Below are positions 6,478 to 16,150 of a stretch of 64,000 bases of DNA, piece by piece; the stretch's first letter is position 1; each line of letters starts with the position of its first letter. The DNA is from Thalassovita taeanensis (GTDB taxonomy: Bacteria; Pseudomonadota; Alphaproteobacteria; Rhodobacterales; Rhodobacteraceae): positions 62,001 through 126,000 of the forward strand of contig NZ_FOEP01000010.1 of assembly GCF_900110775.1 (NCBI RefSeq). The letters are read 5' to 3'. The position numbers were made by a program, and so were the translations under genes. A model generated the notes under the pieces. It was not told where the DNA came from. It worked only from the letters and a program-made list of their open reading frames with translations, and did not search any database.

Positions 6478-9228
6478 ATGCCCATCATCGTCGGACAAGA
6501 TACTGCCAAGACCCGCAAGACCCTTACGGTCGGCGGTCAATCCGTTTCCTATTACTCGATTCCCGCCGCGCAAGCTGCCGGTCTTGGCGACTTCGCCAAG
6601 CTGCCCGCAGCGCTGAAAGTGGTGTTGGAAAACATGCTGCGCTTCGAAGACGGCGGGCGCACCGTGTCGGTCGATGACATCAAAGCGTTTGCCGAGTGGG
6701 GCGCCAACGGCGGCAAAAACCCGCGCGAGATCGCTTACCGCCCGGCCCGCGTTCTGATGCAGGATTTCACTGGCGTTCCCGCCGTGGTTGACCTTGCCGC
6801 CATGCGCGACGGCATCAAGGCTCTGGGTGGCAACGCCCAGAAGATCAACCCGTTGAACCCGGTTGATCTGGTCATCGACCACTCGGTCATGATCGACGAG
6901 TTTGGCAATCCGCGTGCGTTCCAGATGAACGTCGACCGCGAATATGAACGCAACATGGAACGCTACCAGTTCCTGAAATGGGGTCAGGGCGCGTTCAACA
7001 ACTTCCGCGTTGTCCCGCCGGGAACAGGCATCTGCCATCAGGTGAACCTGGAATACCTGGCGCAAACCGTCTGGACCGACACCGACCAAAGCGGGGCCGA
7101 GGTCGCTTACCCCGACACGCTGGTGGGCACCGACAGCCACACCACGATGGTCAACGGCCTTGCTGTTCTGGGTTGGGGCGTTGGCGGGATCGAGGCCGAG
7201 GCCGCGATGCTGGGACAGCCGATTTCGATGCTGATCCCCGAAGTCATCGGGTTTGAGCTGACCGGCGCGATGGTCGAAGGCACCACCGGCACCGATCTGG
7301 TCCTGAAAGTTGTCGAACTGCTGCGCGCGCGTGGCGTGGTTGGAAAATTCGTTGAATTCTATGGCGCGGGTCTTGATCACCTGCCGCTGGCAGACCGGGC
7401 CACGATTGCCAACATGGCGCCGGAATATGGCGCGACCTGCGGATTCTTCCCGATTGACGGCGAAACCCTGCGTTATCTGCGCAACACCGGCCGTGACGAA
7501 GCGCGTATCGCGCTGGTCGAAGCCTATGCCCGTGAAAACGGTCTGTGGCGCGATGCCGGATACGCTCCGATCTATACCGACACGCTGCATCTGGACATGG
7601 GCACGATTGTGCCTGCCATTTCCGGCCCCAAGCGCCCGCAGGATTATCTGCCGCTCGACACCGCGTCAGAGGCATTCCTGAAGGTCGTGTCTGACTACCG
7701 TGGCGTGGATGCAACCGAAGCCGCCAAAGACATGGCCGCCGAAGGCCCTGCCCCCACACCCCCGCTGGACCTGCGCAAATCGCAGCCCGTCAAGGGCGAA
7801 GATTACGCACTGCGTGACGGCTCGATCGTGATCGCCTCGATCACGTCGTGCACCAACACGTCGAACCCCTATGTGATGATCGGCGCCGGCCTTGTGGCGC
7901 GCAAAGCCCGCGCGTTGGGCCTGAATCGCAAACCTTGGGTAAAAACCTCGCTGGCCCCCGGCTCGCAGGTGGTTTCCGAATATCTTGAGGCCGCTGGCCT
8001 GCAAGAGGATCTGGACGCCATCGGTTTCAACCTCGTTGGCTATGGCTGCACCACCTGCATCGGCAACTCGGGTCCGATTCAGCCCGAATTGTCCGAAGCG
8101 ATTGCCGAAGGCGACCTGATCGCCACGTCGGTTCTGTCGGGCAACCGCAACTTCGAAGGCCGGATCAGCCCCGATGTCCGCGCTAACTATCTGGCCTCGC
8201 CGCCACTGGTTGTGGCCTATGCGCTGGCCGGTGACATGAACGTCGACATCACAACCGAGCCTTTGGGCACCGGCAAGGATGGTCAACCTGTCTATCTGAA
8301 AGACATCTGGCCGACCAATGCCGAAATCTCGGCTCTGGTCGAACAGACCGTCACCCGCGAAGCGTTTTTGAAAAAATACGCCGACGTGTTCAAGGGCGAT
8401 GAAAAGTGGCAAGCCGTCGAGACGTCAGAGGCCGAAACCTATGACTGGCCCGCGACATCGACCTATATCCAAAACCCGCCCTATTTCCGCGGGATGAGCG
8501 CAACAGCTGGCACAATCAAAGACATCACCGGCGCCAAGGTGCTGGCGGTGCTGGGCGATATGATCACCACTGACCACATCAGCCCCGCCGGTTCGTTCAA
8601 GGCTGACACGCCTGCCGGTAAGTATCTGATCGACCGTCAGGTTCCGGTACGCGAGTTCAACTCCTATGGCTCGCGTCGTGGTAACCATGAGATCATGATG
8701 CGCGGCACTTTCGCCAACATCCGCATCAAGAACGAAATGCTGGATGGCGTCGAAGGTGGCTTCACCAAAGGGCCCGATGGCGCCCAAACAACGATTTTCG
8801 ATGCGTCCATGGCCTATCAGGAAGCCGGAACTCCGTTGGTGATCTTTGGCGGCATCGAATACGGCGCAGGCTCGTCGCGTGACTGGGCGGCCAAGGGCAC
8901 CAACCTGCTGGGCGTCAAGGCTGTGATCGCTGAAAGCTTCGAGCGTATCCACCGCTCCAACTTGGTGGGCATGGGCGTGATCCCGTTCGAGTTCACAGGT
9001 GGCGACACTCGCAAGACCTTGGGTCTGACCGGAGATGAGACCGTGTCGATCACCGGGCTGGAAGGCGATCTGACGCCCTTGTCCAACGTACCGGCCACAA
9101 TCACCTATGCCGACGGCACGGTGAAAGAGATTCAGGTAAAATGCCGGATCGATACCGAAGTTGAGGTTGAGTACATCGAAAACGGCGGCGTTCTGCACTA
9201 TGTGCTGCGCAACCTGGCCAAGTCGTAA
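6478..9228 (+). CDS. acnA: Aconitate hydratase A
   Basis: Aconitase isomerises citrate to isocitrate through cis-aconitate in the TCA cycle, using a [4Fe-4S] cluster. The 916-residue protein is the AcnA/IRP1 type by length and domain order. The cluster ligands are Cys458 in TSCTNTSNP and Cys524 and Cys527 in GYGCTTCIGNSGP. DSHTTMVNGL and, in the swivelling C-terminal domain, GAGSSRDWAAKG are also conserved. The start at 6478 follows a strong ribosome binding site. A clear intrinsic terminator follows the gene, so it is probably monocistronic, as is usual in this family. Confidence 0.97.
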   Translation: MPIIVGQDTAKTRKTLTVGGQSVSYYSIPAAQAAGLGDFAKLPAALKVVLENMLRFEDGGRTVSVDDIKAFAEWGANGGKNPREIAYRPARVLMQDFTGVPAVVDLAAMRDGIKALGGNAQKINPLNPVDLVIDHSVMIDEFGNPRAFQMNVDREYERNMERYQFLKWGQGAFNNFRVVPPGTGICHQVNLEYLAQTVWTDTDQSGAEVAYPDTLVGTDSHTTMVNGLAVLGWGVGGIEAEAAMLGQPISMLIPEVIGFELTGAMVEGTTGTDLVLKVVELLRARGVVGKFVEFYGAGLDHLPLADRATIANMAPEYGATCGFFPIDGETLRYLRNTGRDEARIALVEAYARENGLWRDAGYAPIYTDTLHLDMGTIVPAISGPKRPQDYLPLDTASEAFLKVVSDYRGVDATEAAKDMAAEGPAPTPPLDLRKSQPVKGEDYALRDGSIVIASITSCTNTSNPYVMIGAGLVARKARALGLNRKPWVKTSLAPGSQVVSEYLEAAGLQEDLDAIGFNLVGYGCTTCIGNSGPIQPELSEAIAEGDLIATSVLSGNRNFEGRISPDVRANYLASPPLVVAYALAGDMNVDITTEPLGTGKDGQPVYLKDIWPTNAEISALVEQTVTREAFLKKYADVFKGDEKWQAVETSEAETYDWPATSTYIQNPPYFRGMSATAGTIKDITGAKVLAVLGDMITTDHISPAGSFKADTPAGKYLIDRQVPVREFNSYGSRRGNHEIMMRGTFANIRIKNEMLDGVEGGFTKGPDGAQTTIFDASMAYQEAGTPLVIFGGIEYGAGSSRDWAAKGTNLLGVKAVIAESFERIHRSNLVGMGVIPFEFTGGDTRKTLGLTGDETVSITGLEGDLTPLSNVPATITYADGTVKEIQVKCRIDTEVEVEYIENGGVLHYVLRNLAKS

Positions 9229-9255
9229 GACCGCGCCACATTGCCGTGACTTGAC

Positions 9256-9283
9256 GGGCACCCTTCGGGGTGCCCTTCTTCTT
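9256..9283 (+). terminator. Rho-independent terminator of acnA
   Basis: A perfect 8-bp GC-rich stem, GGGCACCC (9256-9263) with GGGTGCCC (9268-9275), closes a TTCG tetraloop and is followed by TTCTTCTTT. It starts 27 bases after the aconitase stop codon. Confidence 0.92.
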
Positions 9284-9308
9284 TGGGACCGTCCAATGGG
9301 GTGACGCC

Positions 9309-9714
9309 ATGGAAAAAGTGGTGCTGGTCACCGGTGGCGCGCGTGGAATTGACCGAGCCATTGTCGAAAACCTTGCGGCGGATCATGACGTCGCGTTCAC
9401 CAGCCTCGGCATCAATCCCACTGCGCTGCTGGATGCTGCCCATCCTGACCTGCTGAACCTCCACGCCACACAGACCTGACACCGGATGGCAGCGCCGCGC
9501 AGGTGGTCAGACGGACAATCGCCCCCAGCGTAATCAATACACCCCCGAGCCGCATCGCGACGCTGACCTGACCGCGCAATTTATCAATCAGACCGCACCT
9601 GGCCGCATCGGCACCCCCGCAGGACATTGCCAAGGCTGTCCGCGTCCTTGCTCCCTTGAGGCTGATTTCATCACCGGCGAGGGACTGACTGTTTCAGGGA
9701 GCTACCGGCTATGA
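9309..9714 (+). pseudogene. Short-chain dehydrogenase/reductase remnant
   Basis: The region starts like an SDR enzyme: MEKVVLVTGGARGI, the Rossmann TGxxxGxG motif, but with Asp where the last glycine belongs. After about 57 residues the frame stops at 9477-9479. Further along, pieces of the family's C-terminal end are recognisable in different frames: RIGTP followed by DIAKAVRVL, and then EADFITGEGLTVSGSYRL ending at 9714. The catalytic Tyr-x3-Lys part is missing. The simplest reading is a decayed gene with internal deletion and frameshifts. It sits between the acnA terminator and trkH, and its original substrate is unknown. Confidence 0.75.
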
Positions 9715-9796
9715 TGATGCGGGACACGGCTCTTTCCCTCTGGACGTTCCCTATGCGCAGGCGTTAACTCCGCGAAAGTGGAGCGGGCAGGTAGAT

Positions 9797-11242
9797 ATGC
9801 TTTACGGTCAAGTCGTCCGGGTCAACGGCTATCTTACGATCGCCATGGGCGTGACCATGCTGCCGTGTTTGATGGTCGACCTTCTGACCGGGCAGCAAAG
9901 CCCGGCGATTTTCGGACAATCCGCTGGATTGGCGCTGCTGATCGGCGTGTTGGTCGTGATCGCCACCTCCAACAACAAACACAACACCATGAGCATCCGC
10001 GAAGCATTCCTGCTGACCAGCGGCACGTGGTTCTATCTGCCGGTGGTCGGCGCCCTGCCCTTCATCCTCGGCGCGCCGGAGGTGAACTTTCTGGATGCCT
10101 ATTTCGAAGCAGTTTCGGGCATGACCACCACCGGAGCCACGGTGTTTGAAAAGATCGAGGACCTGCCAGCCGGGACGCAACTGTGGCGCGGTATCCTGCA
10201 ATGGCTGGGTGGGCTGGGCATTGTTGTGGTGGCGATGATCTTTTTGCCGGTGATGCGTGTGGGCGGCATGCAGTTTTTCCGCTCCGAGGGGTTTGACACA
10301 CTGGGCAAGGTGATGCCGCGCGCGCCGGATATCGCGCGCTCTCTGCTGGAGCTGTATATCCTGCTGACGCTTGTCTGTACGTTTTCCTATATCCTGTTCG
10401 GAATGCCGATTTTCGATGCTGCCGTGGTGGCCATGACCACGGTTTCAACCGGGGGATTCGCCACGTCCGATGCCTCCTTCGCGGCCTACTCGGGGCCTCT
10501 GGAATACGTCTCATCCGTATTTATGCTGATCGCGTCGATGCCATTCATCCGCTTTATCCAACTGTCGCGTGGACAGGTGCAGCCCTTGTGGCAGGACGTG
10601 CAGGTACGCAGCTATCTGCGTTGGACCGGGTATGCGATCGCCTCGGTGGTGGTCTGGCGCCTGCTGCATGAAACCACGGGCTTTTGGGTGGTGCTGCGTG
10701 AAACCACCTTCAACATCGTCACGCTGTTTTCCGGCACCGGGTTTGCCAGCGCCGATGTGGTTGCTTGGGGTAGTTTTCCCCTGAGCGTGATTTTCATCGT
10801 CGGGCTGATCGGCGGTTGCACCGCGTCAACCGGGTGTTCGGTCAAGGTGTTCCGCTGGCTGGTGCTGATCGAAGCGATCAAGACGCAGGTGCGCCGCATC
10901 CAGTCCCCGAATGCCATTCTGAAACCCCGTCTGGGTGCGCAACCAATCCCGCCAGACGTGTTCGATTCGGTGATCGCCTTCTTCGCGCTGTTTACGCTCA
11001 CCTTCGGTCTGCTGACCGTGGCGCTGGATCTGACCGGGCTGCATATCTCGACCGCGATCACCGCCGCTTGGACCTCGATCGCGAATGTCGGTCCGGCTTA
11101 CGGGCCCGAAGTATCAGGCTCGGGCGCGCTGGATGCCTTTCCAGCCGCCGCAAAATGGCTGATGATTTTCGGTATGTTGGTGGGGCGGCTCGAAGTGCTG
11201 TCGGTCTTCGTGCTGTTTACCCGGACCTTCTGGCAGGATTGA
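9797..11242 (+). CDS. trkH: Trk potassium uptake protein TrkH
   Basis: TrkH is the membrane subunit of the Trk potassium uptake system and works with the NAD(H)-binding TrkA ring. The 481-residue protein has the expected ten or so membrane helices and the four pore loops that form the selectivity filter: TTTGATV, STGGFAT, SGTGFAS and NVGPAYG, each with the conserved glycine. GGCTASTGCSVKVFRW corresponds to the gating-loop region. No trkA gene is next to it. It converges on ccmG with only six bases between the stops. Confidence 0.95.
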   Translation: MLYGQVVRVNGYLTIAMGVTMLPCLMVDLLTGQQSPAIFGQSAGLALLIGVLVVIATSNNKHNTMSIREAFLLTSGTWFYLPVVGALPFILGAPEVNFLDAYFEAVSGMTTTGATVFEKIEDLPAGTQLWRGILQWLGGLGIVVVAMIFLPVMRVGGMQFFRSEGFDTLGKVMPRAPDIARSLLELYILLTLVCTFSYILFGMPIFDAAVVAMTTVSTGGFATSDASFAAYSGPLEYVSSVFMLIASMPFIRFIQLSRGQVQPLWQDVQVRSYLRWTGYAIASVVVWRLLHETTGFWVVLRETTFNIVTLFSGTGFASADVVAWGSFPLSVIFIVGLIGGCTASTGCSVKVFRWLVLIEAIKTQVRRIQSPNAILKPRLGAQPIPPDVFDSVIAFFALFTLTFGLLTVALDLTGLHISTAITAAWTSIANVGPAYGPEVSGSGALDAFPAAAKWLMIFGMLVGRLEVLSVFVLFTRTFWQD

Positions 11243-11248
11243 CTTGGC

Positions 11249-11788
11249 TTATTGCCCCTTGGCCTGCGCGATCGCGCGGCCCAGCGTCGTCTCGATCACC
11301 CTCTGCGTGATAGGCCCGGCGTGGCGCGCCACAATCTGGCCGTTCCCGTCAATCACATAGGTCTCAGGCACGCCATACACGCCCCAGTTCAGACCCATCC
11401 GACCCCCCTCATCAGCACCAATGGCGGCAAACGGATCGCCCAGTTCTGCCAGAAACCTCAGCGCATTTTCCGGCTTGTCCTTATAGTTCACGCCATAAAT
11501 CGTCACGCCACTTTGTGCCAGCGCCTCAAGATTGGGGTGCTCGACCCGGCAGGGCGCGCACCACGAGGCCCAGAAATTCACCAGCTTCACAGTACCATCG
11601 CGCAGGGTTTCATCGGTGAACACCGGCAGATCGCCCAGCGACGTCACCTGCACCGCAGGCGCAGGTTTACCTGCCAACGCGGTGGGCAGTTCGTCGGGGT
11701 TTTCCCGGCTCATCCCGACCCAGAACATCACCGCCAACCCGGCAAATATCACCGGCGGCGCCAGCATCATCGGTGACAGCTTAGCCAT
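11249..11788 (-). CDS. ccmG: Thiol:disulfide interchange protein CcmG/DsbE
   Basis: CcmG keeps the haem-binding cysteines of apocytochrome c reduced in the periplasm. The 179-residue protein has an N-terminal membrane anchor (residues 8-26) and a thioredoxin fold with the active site WCAPC (Cys77, Cys80). A GVPET segment with the cis-proline follows (VYGVPETYVID). It is the last gene of the ccmA-B-C-D-G run, and its start overlaps the end of ccmD by eight bases. The last component, CcmI, is encoded about 34 kb away in this window; CcmE and CcmFH are not seen here. Confidence 0.95.
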   Translation of the reverse strand: MAKLSPMMLAPPVIFAGLAVMFWVGMSRENPDELPTALAGKPAPAVQVTSLGDLPVFTDETLRDGTVKLVNFWASWCAPCRVEHPNLEALAQSGVTIYGVNYKDKPENALRFLAELGDPFAAIGADEGGRMGLNWGVYGVPETYVIDGNGQIVARHAGPITQRVIETTLGRAIAQAKGQ

Positions 11789-11936
11789 TGCGCTTGCTCC
11801 GTTTTTCGACGTCGTTCAGCGCCGCCTTGGCGCGGCGCGATTGAATGACACTGACCACGACCAGCGCCACAATCAACGCAATCGACACCGCATAGGACGA
11901 CAGAACCGCCCCGGCATATTTTCCCAGTTCCGGCAT
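11781..11936 (-). CDS. ccmD: Haem exporter protein CcmD
   Basis: CcmD is a tiny membrane protein that helps release haem-loaded CcmE from the CcmABC complex. The 51-residue product reads MPELGKYAGAVLSSYAVSIA at its N terminus, continues with one membrane helix (about residues 14-30), and ends in a positively charged tail (QSRRAKAALNDVEKRSKRN). This is the classic CcmD layout. Its ATG overlaps the ccmC stop (ATGA), and its end overlaps the ccmG start. The position between ccmC and ccmG confirms the assignment. Confidence 0.92.
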   Translation of the reverse strand: MPELGKYAGAVLSSYAVSIALIVALVVVSVIQSRRAKAALNDVEKRSKRNG

Positions 11937-12667
11937 CAGCTCACCCTCTCACGTGCCAGCAAGGCGCGTGTCCGCCGTGCCCGAATTTCGGTTTGTGTCC
12001 GCAGGAACACCAAAGCCACAAACAACAGGACGAACCCGGCGATGCTGACCAACAACGGATAGTAAAACACATCCGCCACGTTTTCCTGCTTGTCCAACGA
12101 CAGCGATGCCCCCTGATGCAGCCCCTGATTCCAGAAATTCACCGCATAGCGGCTGAGGATCGCAAAAACTGATCCGACAAGGCACAGGACCGAGGTCAGG
12201 TCCGCCGCAGTGTCATCGTCTTCGACCGCGGCCCACAGTGCCATATAGCCCAGATAAAACAGGAACAGGATCAAGAAAGAGGTCAGGCGCGGATCCCATT
12301 CCCACCAAGTGCCCCACATTGGTTGGCCCCAGATTGCGCCGGTAATCAGCGCGATGACGGTCATCGTCGCCCCGATCGGGGCCGCCGCGCGTGCCGCCAG
12401 CGCGCTGACATGATGCCGCCGCACAATCCAGATCAGCGAAGCGACCAGCATCATCATCCAAGCATTGATGGCCATCAAAGCGGCAGGCACATGCAGATAG
12501 ATGATCTTGACCGTCGCCCCCTGACGATAGTCCTCTGGCGTGAAAAAGAACCCCCAGATCAGCCCGCCCGCCAGCGCCACAACGGCCAGCGCCGACACCC
12601 AAGGCAACAGCTTGTCCGTGGTGGCGATAAATTTCCGCGGATTGGCATATTCCCAGATCGAGCCCAT
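11936..12667 (-). CDS. ccmC: Haem exporter/haem-handling protein CcmC
   Basis: CcmC delivers haem to the chaperone CcmE on the outer face of the inner membrane. The 243-residue protein has six membrane segments and the tryptophan-rich haem-handling signature WGQPMWGTWWEWD, with conserved histidines flanking it (YLHVP and NQGLHQG). I choose MGSIWEYANP (5' end 12667) as the start because this is the usual CcmC N terminus; the frame stays open further upstream without homology. It lies 26 bases behind ccmB and overlaps ccmD. Confidence 0.95.
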   Translation of the reverse strand: MGSIWEYANPRKFIATTDKLLPWVSALAVVALAGGLIWGFFFTPEDYRQGATVKIIYLHVPAALMAINAWMMMLVASLIWIVRRHHVSALAARAAAPIGATMTVIALITGAIWGQPMWGTWWEWDPRLTSFLILFLFYLGYMALWAAVEDDDTAADLTSVLCLVGSVFAILSRYAVNFWNQGLHQGASLSLDKQENVADVFYYPLLVSIAGFVLLFVALVFLRTQTEIRARRTRALLARERVS

Positions 12668-12693
12668 GTCTCTCCCTCTCCTAAGCATGCGCC

Positions 12694-13350
12694 TTAGCGC
12701 AGGTTGACCCTCAGTACCGCAGCCGATGCAAAAGGCAACAGCGCGATAGCGCCGCAAGTGATTCCGGCCAGCATCATCAAAGGGGTCGTGGTCTCCAGCC
12801 CCTCGATTCCGCGCCGCGCCATTTCGGCACCAAAAATAAGCGTTGGCACATACAGCGGCAAGACCAGCAAGCTCAACAGCAGCCCGCCGCGTTTCAGCCC
12901 GACCGTCAGCGCCGCGCCAAACGTTCCGATCACGCTCAGCGCGGGCGTTCCCAACAAAAGCGAGATCAGCAGCGGCTGATATCCCGCTTCCGGCAAACTG
13001 AGCAGCAAGCCAAAGACCGGAGCCGCCAGCACAAGCGGCAGGCCCGTCGTCAGCCAATGCGCCAGTGCCTTGATGCTGACAATCGCCTCCATCGGCAATG
13101 GCGCGGTGGCCAGCAGATCAAGGCTGCCGTCCTCCCAGTCGAGCGCAAAAATCCGGTCCAGCGACAGCAGGCACGCCAGCAGCGCCCCGACCCACAGGAT
13201 ACCCGGCGCGATTTTTGACAACAGCCCGCTGTTGGGGCCAACGCCGAAGGGCACCAGAACCACCACAATCAGGAAAAACGCCAGCCCAAGACCAAAACCG
13301 CCCCCGGCGCGGACTGCAAGACGCAGATCCCGGATCAGCAGCGCAATCAC
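12694..13350 (-). CDS. ccmB: Haem exporter membrane subunit CcmB
   Basis: CcmB is the membrane subunit that pairs with the ATPase CcmA in cytochrome c maturation. The 218-residue protein starts [18 protein letters not shown], contains about six membrane segments, and carries the family stretch [10 protein letters not shown] near residue 72. It overlaps the 3' end of ccmA by four bases. Length and position fit the family exactly. Confidence 0.95.
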   Translation of the reverse strand: MIALLIRDLRLAVRAGGGFGLGLAFFLIVVVLVPFGVGPNSGLLSKIAPGILWVGALLACLLSLDRIFALDWEDGSLDLLATAPLPMEAIVSIKALAHWLTTGLPLVLAAPVFGLLLSLPEAGYQPLLISLLLGTPALSVIGTFGAALTVGLKRGGLLLSLLVLPLYVPTLIFGAEMARRGIEGLETTTPLMMLAGITCGAIALLPFASAAVLRVNLR

Positions 13351-13964
13351 AGGAACGCCCCGTCGAAATCATCCAAGGCCGGAGCTTTGGCCCGGAACGG
13401 TGCGACATCCAACACGCGCGCCTCGGCCAATCCAAGATCAATATGCGTCGCCATCAAAGCCAGCCCTCCACCCGCCAGATGCGCCCGTACCGCCTGTGCA
13501 AACAGCCCCACTGCGGCGGCGTCCAGCGACACGGTCGGCTCGTCCAGCACCCAGACCGGGCGACCGGTGACAACCATTCGCGCCAGCCCAAGCCGCCGCT
13601 TCTGCCCAGCCGAAAGCCCGCCTGCCGGACGCTCGGCCAATCCCTCAAGCTCGAACGCGGCCAAGGCCGGGTCGATCCCGCCTGTGGCAAAGACATCCGC
13701 CCAGAATTGCAGATTTTCGCGCACGCTCAGCACCGCCTTGATCCCGTCGGCGTGCCCGGCATAGGCCATCGCCTCACGCTCAAGCCCCACGTGCCCGGCC
13801 AGCGCAGGCTGCAAGCCCGCAATCGTACGCAATAGCGTGGTCTTGCCCGATCCGTTCGGACCACGCAGCACCAAAGCCTCGCCCGCCCGCACTGTGAAGG
13901 CAACGCCTTCCAGCACGGGAACGCCCCCTCTGGCCACGGATAAATCGGTGACAACAAGTTCCAT
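13347..13964 (-). CDS. ccmA: Haem exporter ATP-binding protein CcmA
   Basis: CcmA is the ABC ATPase of the CcmABCD complex that powers release of holo-CcmE. The 205-residue protein contains Walker A GPNGSGKT (residues 35-42), the signature LSAGQKRR, Walker B VWVLDEP and a switch histidine (MATH). It is the first ccm gene in this minus-strand run. A gap of 107 bases separates it from the Mth938-like gene upstream and could hold a promoter, although the whole block from yajC onward runs in the same direction. Confidence 0.95.
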   Translation of the reverse strand: MELVVTDLSVARGGVPVLEGVAFTVRAGEALVLRGPNGSGKTTLLRTIAGLQPALAGHVGLEREAMAYAGHADGIKAVLSVRENLQFWADVFATGGIDPALAAFELEGLAERPAGGLSAGQKRRLGLARMVVTGRPVWVLDEPTVSLDAAAVGLFAQAVRAHLAGGGLALMATHIDLGLAEARVLDVAPFRAKAPALDDFDGAFL

Positions 13965-14071
13965 ATGCCCCTCCTATCCGATTGCCTGCCAACGGAAAAG
14001 CGCGATCCGATAGCCGCGTCACATCGCCCGTTCCACCTTGCCTGAAACAAGGCGCAAACGCGGCCAGGTCC

Positions 14072-14425
14072 TCAGACCGGCAGCACCGCCAGGGCGACGC
14101 GGCGCCCTTCGGACACAAGCACATTGTACGTCCGGCAGGCCGACGGCGAATTCATGGTTTCAACCCCGATCCCCAGCGCCTCAAGCCGCGTACGAAGACC
14201 GGCAGGCGGGTGGGCAATCTCTGACCCCATGCCCAAAAACAACACATCTACCTGCCCGGCCAACGCCTCTAGTGCGGCTAGATCCTCCAGCCCACCCCAA
14301 ACGCTTGCGCGTTCAGCCGTAACGATGATCGCCCCCGTCAAGACTTGGCCCGCCACGCGAAAAAAGCCTGGACCATAGCCGTCAATCGGCACCGCATCGC
14401 GGAACGTGATCTCGTTCATCTGCAT
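14072..14425 (-). CDS. Mth938-like (DUF498) domain protein
   Basis: This 117-residue protein belongs to the Mth938/NDUFAF3-like family, a small alpha/beta fold found next to secDF and ccm genes in many alphaproteobacteria. Recognisable family parts are FRVAGQVLTGAIIVT, VDVLFLGMGSEI and the C-terminal SACRTYNVLVSEGRRVALAVLP. Its biochemical role in bacteria is not established; the mitochondrial relative NDUFAF3 assists complex I assembly. It starts 10 bases after the TauE/SafE permease gene, so the two are probably cotranscribed. Confidence 0.85.
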   Translation of the reverse strand: MQMNEITFRDAVPIDGYGPGFFRVAGQVLTGAIIVTAERASVWGGLEDLAALEALAGQVDVLFLGMGSEIAHPPAGLRTRLEALGIGVETMNSPSACRTYNVLVSEGRRVALAVLPV

Positions 14426-14435
14426 GAAGCACTCC

Positions 14436-15188
14436 TTAATCCCACAGCGGCAAGCCGCTTAGCGCCGCCACAAAGGTAATACCATATCCTACTGCACGAT
14501 ACAGTCGCTGCCGGTCCGGTCGGAACGCGGCCGCCCCTGCCATATTGCCCAACAGGTTGGGCACCGCCAGCATCAGTCCCAGCAGGATCGGCGTCTGCTC
14601 AAGCTGCCCCTGCACGCCCAGCAAAAGCAGCAATGTCACATCGAATGCAAAAAGGTACATCATGATATTCGCGCGGATCACCTGCGTCGGTTCCGTCGAA
14701 GCCATGTGCAGCAAGATCACCGGTGGCCCCGGCAGGCCCGCCACCCCGCCCAGAAACCCCGACAAAGCACCGGTTCCCAGTTGCATCAGGGCGGTGATCT
14801 GCCCCCTGAGGCGCCATCCTGCGGCCAGCAGCAGCGGCACCACCAATGCGATGCCGCTGACAAGATAACGAAACACCTCGGGGCGCACCGCATACAGAAC
14901 CATCAAGCCGAACGGCAGTGCAACCAGCGTCCCCAGCCACATCCGCCCCACATCGGCCAGCCGCCCGTCTGCCTTGGCGCGGGGCAGATTTGGCAGCGGG
15001 CCAAAAACATCCATCACCACCAGCGTGATCAGCGTCCAGACCGGCGGCATGAACTGCCCGGCGATCGGTAAATAAACAAGGGCCGTGCCGAAGCCGGAAA
15101 AGCCCCGCACGAACCCTGCAAGAAAAACGCCCGCGATCAGCCAGCCCAACCCGTCGAAGTCGAGCAGGGCCGACACCGCCTCAGGCAT
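14436..15188 (-). CDS. TauE/SafE family permease
   Basis: This 250-residue membrane protein of the TauE/SafE (DUF81) family has about eight hydrophobic segments with glycine-rich entry motifs: VRGFSGFGTALVYLP in the first half and GALSGFLGGVAGLPGPPV in the second. Family members export sulfite, sulfoacetate or related organosulfur anions, but the substrate here is not known. Its start overlaps the secF stop by eight bases, so it is translationally coupled to secF. A second, different TauE/SafE gene lies at 48.9-49.7 kb. Confidence 0.9.
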   Translation of the reverse strand: MPEAVSALLDFDGLGWLIAGVFLAGFVRGFSGFGTALVYLPIAGQFMPPVWTLITLVVMDVFGPLPNLPRAKADGRLADVGRMWLGTLVALPFGLMVLYAVRPEVFRYLVSGIALVVPLLLAAGWRLRGQITALMQLGTGALSGFLGGVAGLPGPPVILLHMASTEPTQVIRANIMMYLFAFDVTLLLLLGVQGQLEQTPILLGLMLAVPNLLGNMAGAAAFRPDRQRLYRAVGYGITFVAALSGLPLWD

Positions 15189-16149
15189 CTATGTTGGCGA
15201 ATTGGTTGCCCTGATTGCCATCGGGCTTGGACCAGTCACGCTTGACCCCAAGAAACAGCACGATGTTCTTGGCCACATAGACCGACGAATACGTGCCCAC
15301 GACCACACCCCAGGTAATGGCAAAAACAAACCCGCGGATAACGTCCCCGCCCAGCACCAGAAGCGCAATCAGCGCGACCAGCGTGGTACCGCTGGTCATC
15401 ACCGTCCGGCTGAGGGTTTCATTCACCGTCAGGTTCATCAGGTCGCGCAGCGGCGTTGTCTTGAACTTGATCAGGTTCTCGCGCAGCCGGTCAAAGATCA
15501 CCACCGTGTCGTTGATCGAATACCCGATGATGGTCAGGATCGCCGCAATCGTCGCCAGATCGAAGCGGATTTGCAGCGCTGCGAAAATCCCGATTGTCAG
15601 GATCACGTCATGGAACAATGCCACAACCGCCCCGACCGAGAACTGCCATTCGAACCGCAGCCAGATATAGAACAGGATCGCCGCAAGCGATGCTGCGACC
15701 GCGATGAACGCCGTTTGGATCAGCTCGCCCGACACTTTCGGGCCGACCGATTCGACCGACGGAAAGGTGATCGACGGGTCCACCGCCTTCAGCACATCCT
15801 CGATCGACTGGATCGTATCCGCCGCAACACTTTCCTGCCCGTCTTGGGCCTGAATGCGGATCATCGAAACGAATTTGTCTGAGCCGAACGAGGGGTCGAA
15901 AACCTCGGTGATCGACACGTCCCCCAGATCAAGCGGCGAGATTGCAGCGCGATAAGACCCGACATCGACCGCTTGCGAGGATTCTGTGCGGATCGTGGTG
16001 CCGCCCTGAAAGTCGATGCCGAAATTCAGCCCCATCACGCCCCAGGCGATCAGCGACAGGATCATAGCCACCACAGATGCCCCGAAGGTGATCCGGGCAT
16101 AGCCGAAGAAGTCATAGTTGGTGACTTCGGGGAACAGTTTCAGGCGCAT
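15181..16149 (-). CDS. secF: Protein translocase subunit SecF
   Basis: SecF works with SecD and YajC to drive late steps of Sec protein export using the proton gradient. The start MRLKLFPEVTNYDFFGYAR (5' end 16149) gives 322 residues. FGIDFQGGTTI opens the periplasmic domain after the first membrane helix, and GYSINDTVVIFDRLREN is the RND-type SecF signature in the C-terminal half. Only one base separates it from the secD stop. Confidence 0.96.
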   Translation of the reverse strand: MRLKLFPEVTNYDFFGYARITFGASVVAMILSLIAWGVMGLNFGIDFQGGTTIRTESSQAVDVGSYRAAISPLDLGDVSITEVFDPSFGSDKFVSMIRIQAQDGQESVAADTIQSIEDVLKAVDPSITFPSVESVGPKVSGELIQTAFIAVAASLAAILFYIWLRFEWQFSVGAVVALFHDVILTIGIFAALQIRFDLATIAAILTIIGYSINDTVVIFDRLRENLIKFKTTPLRDLMNLTVNETLSRTVMTSGTTLVALIALLVLGGDVIRGFVFAITWGVVVGTYSSVYVAKNIVLFLGVKRDWSKPDGNQGNQFANIDA

Positions 16150-16150
16150 G

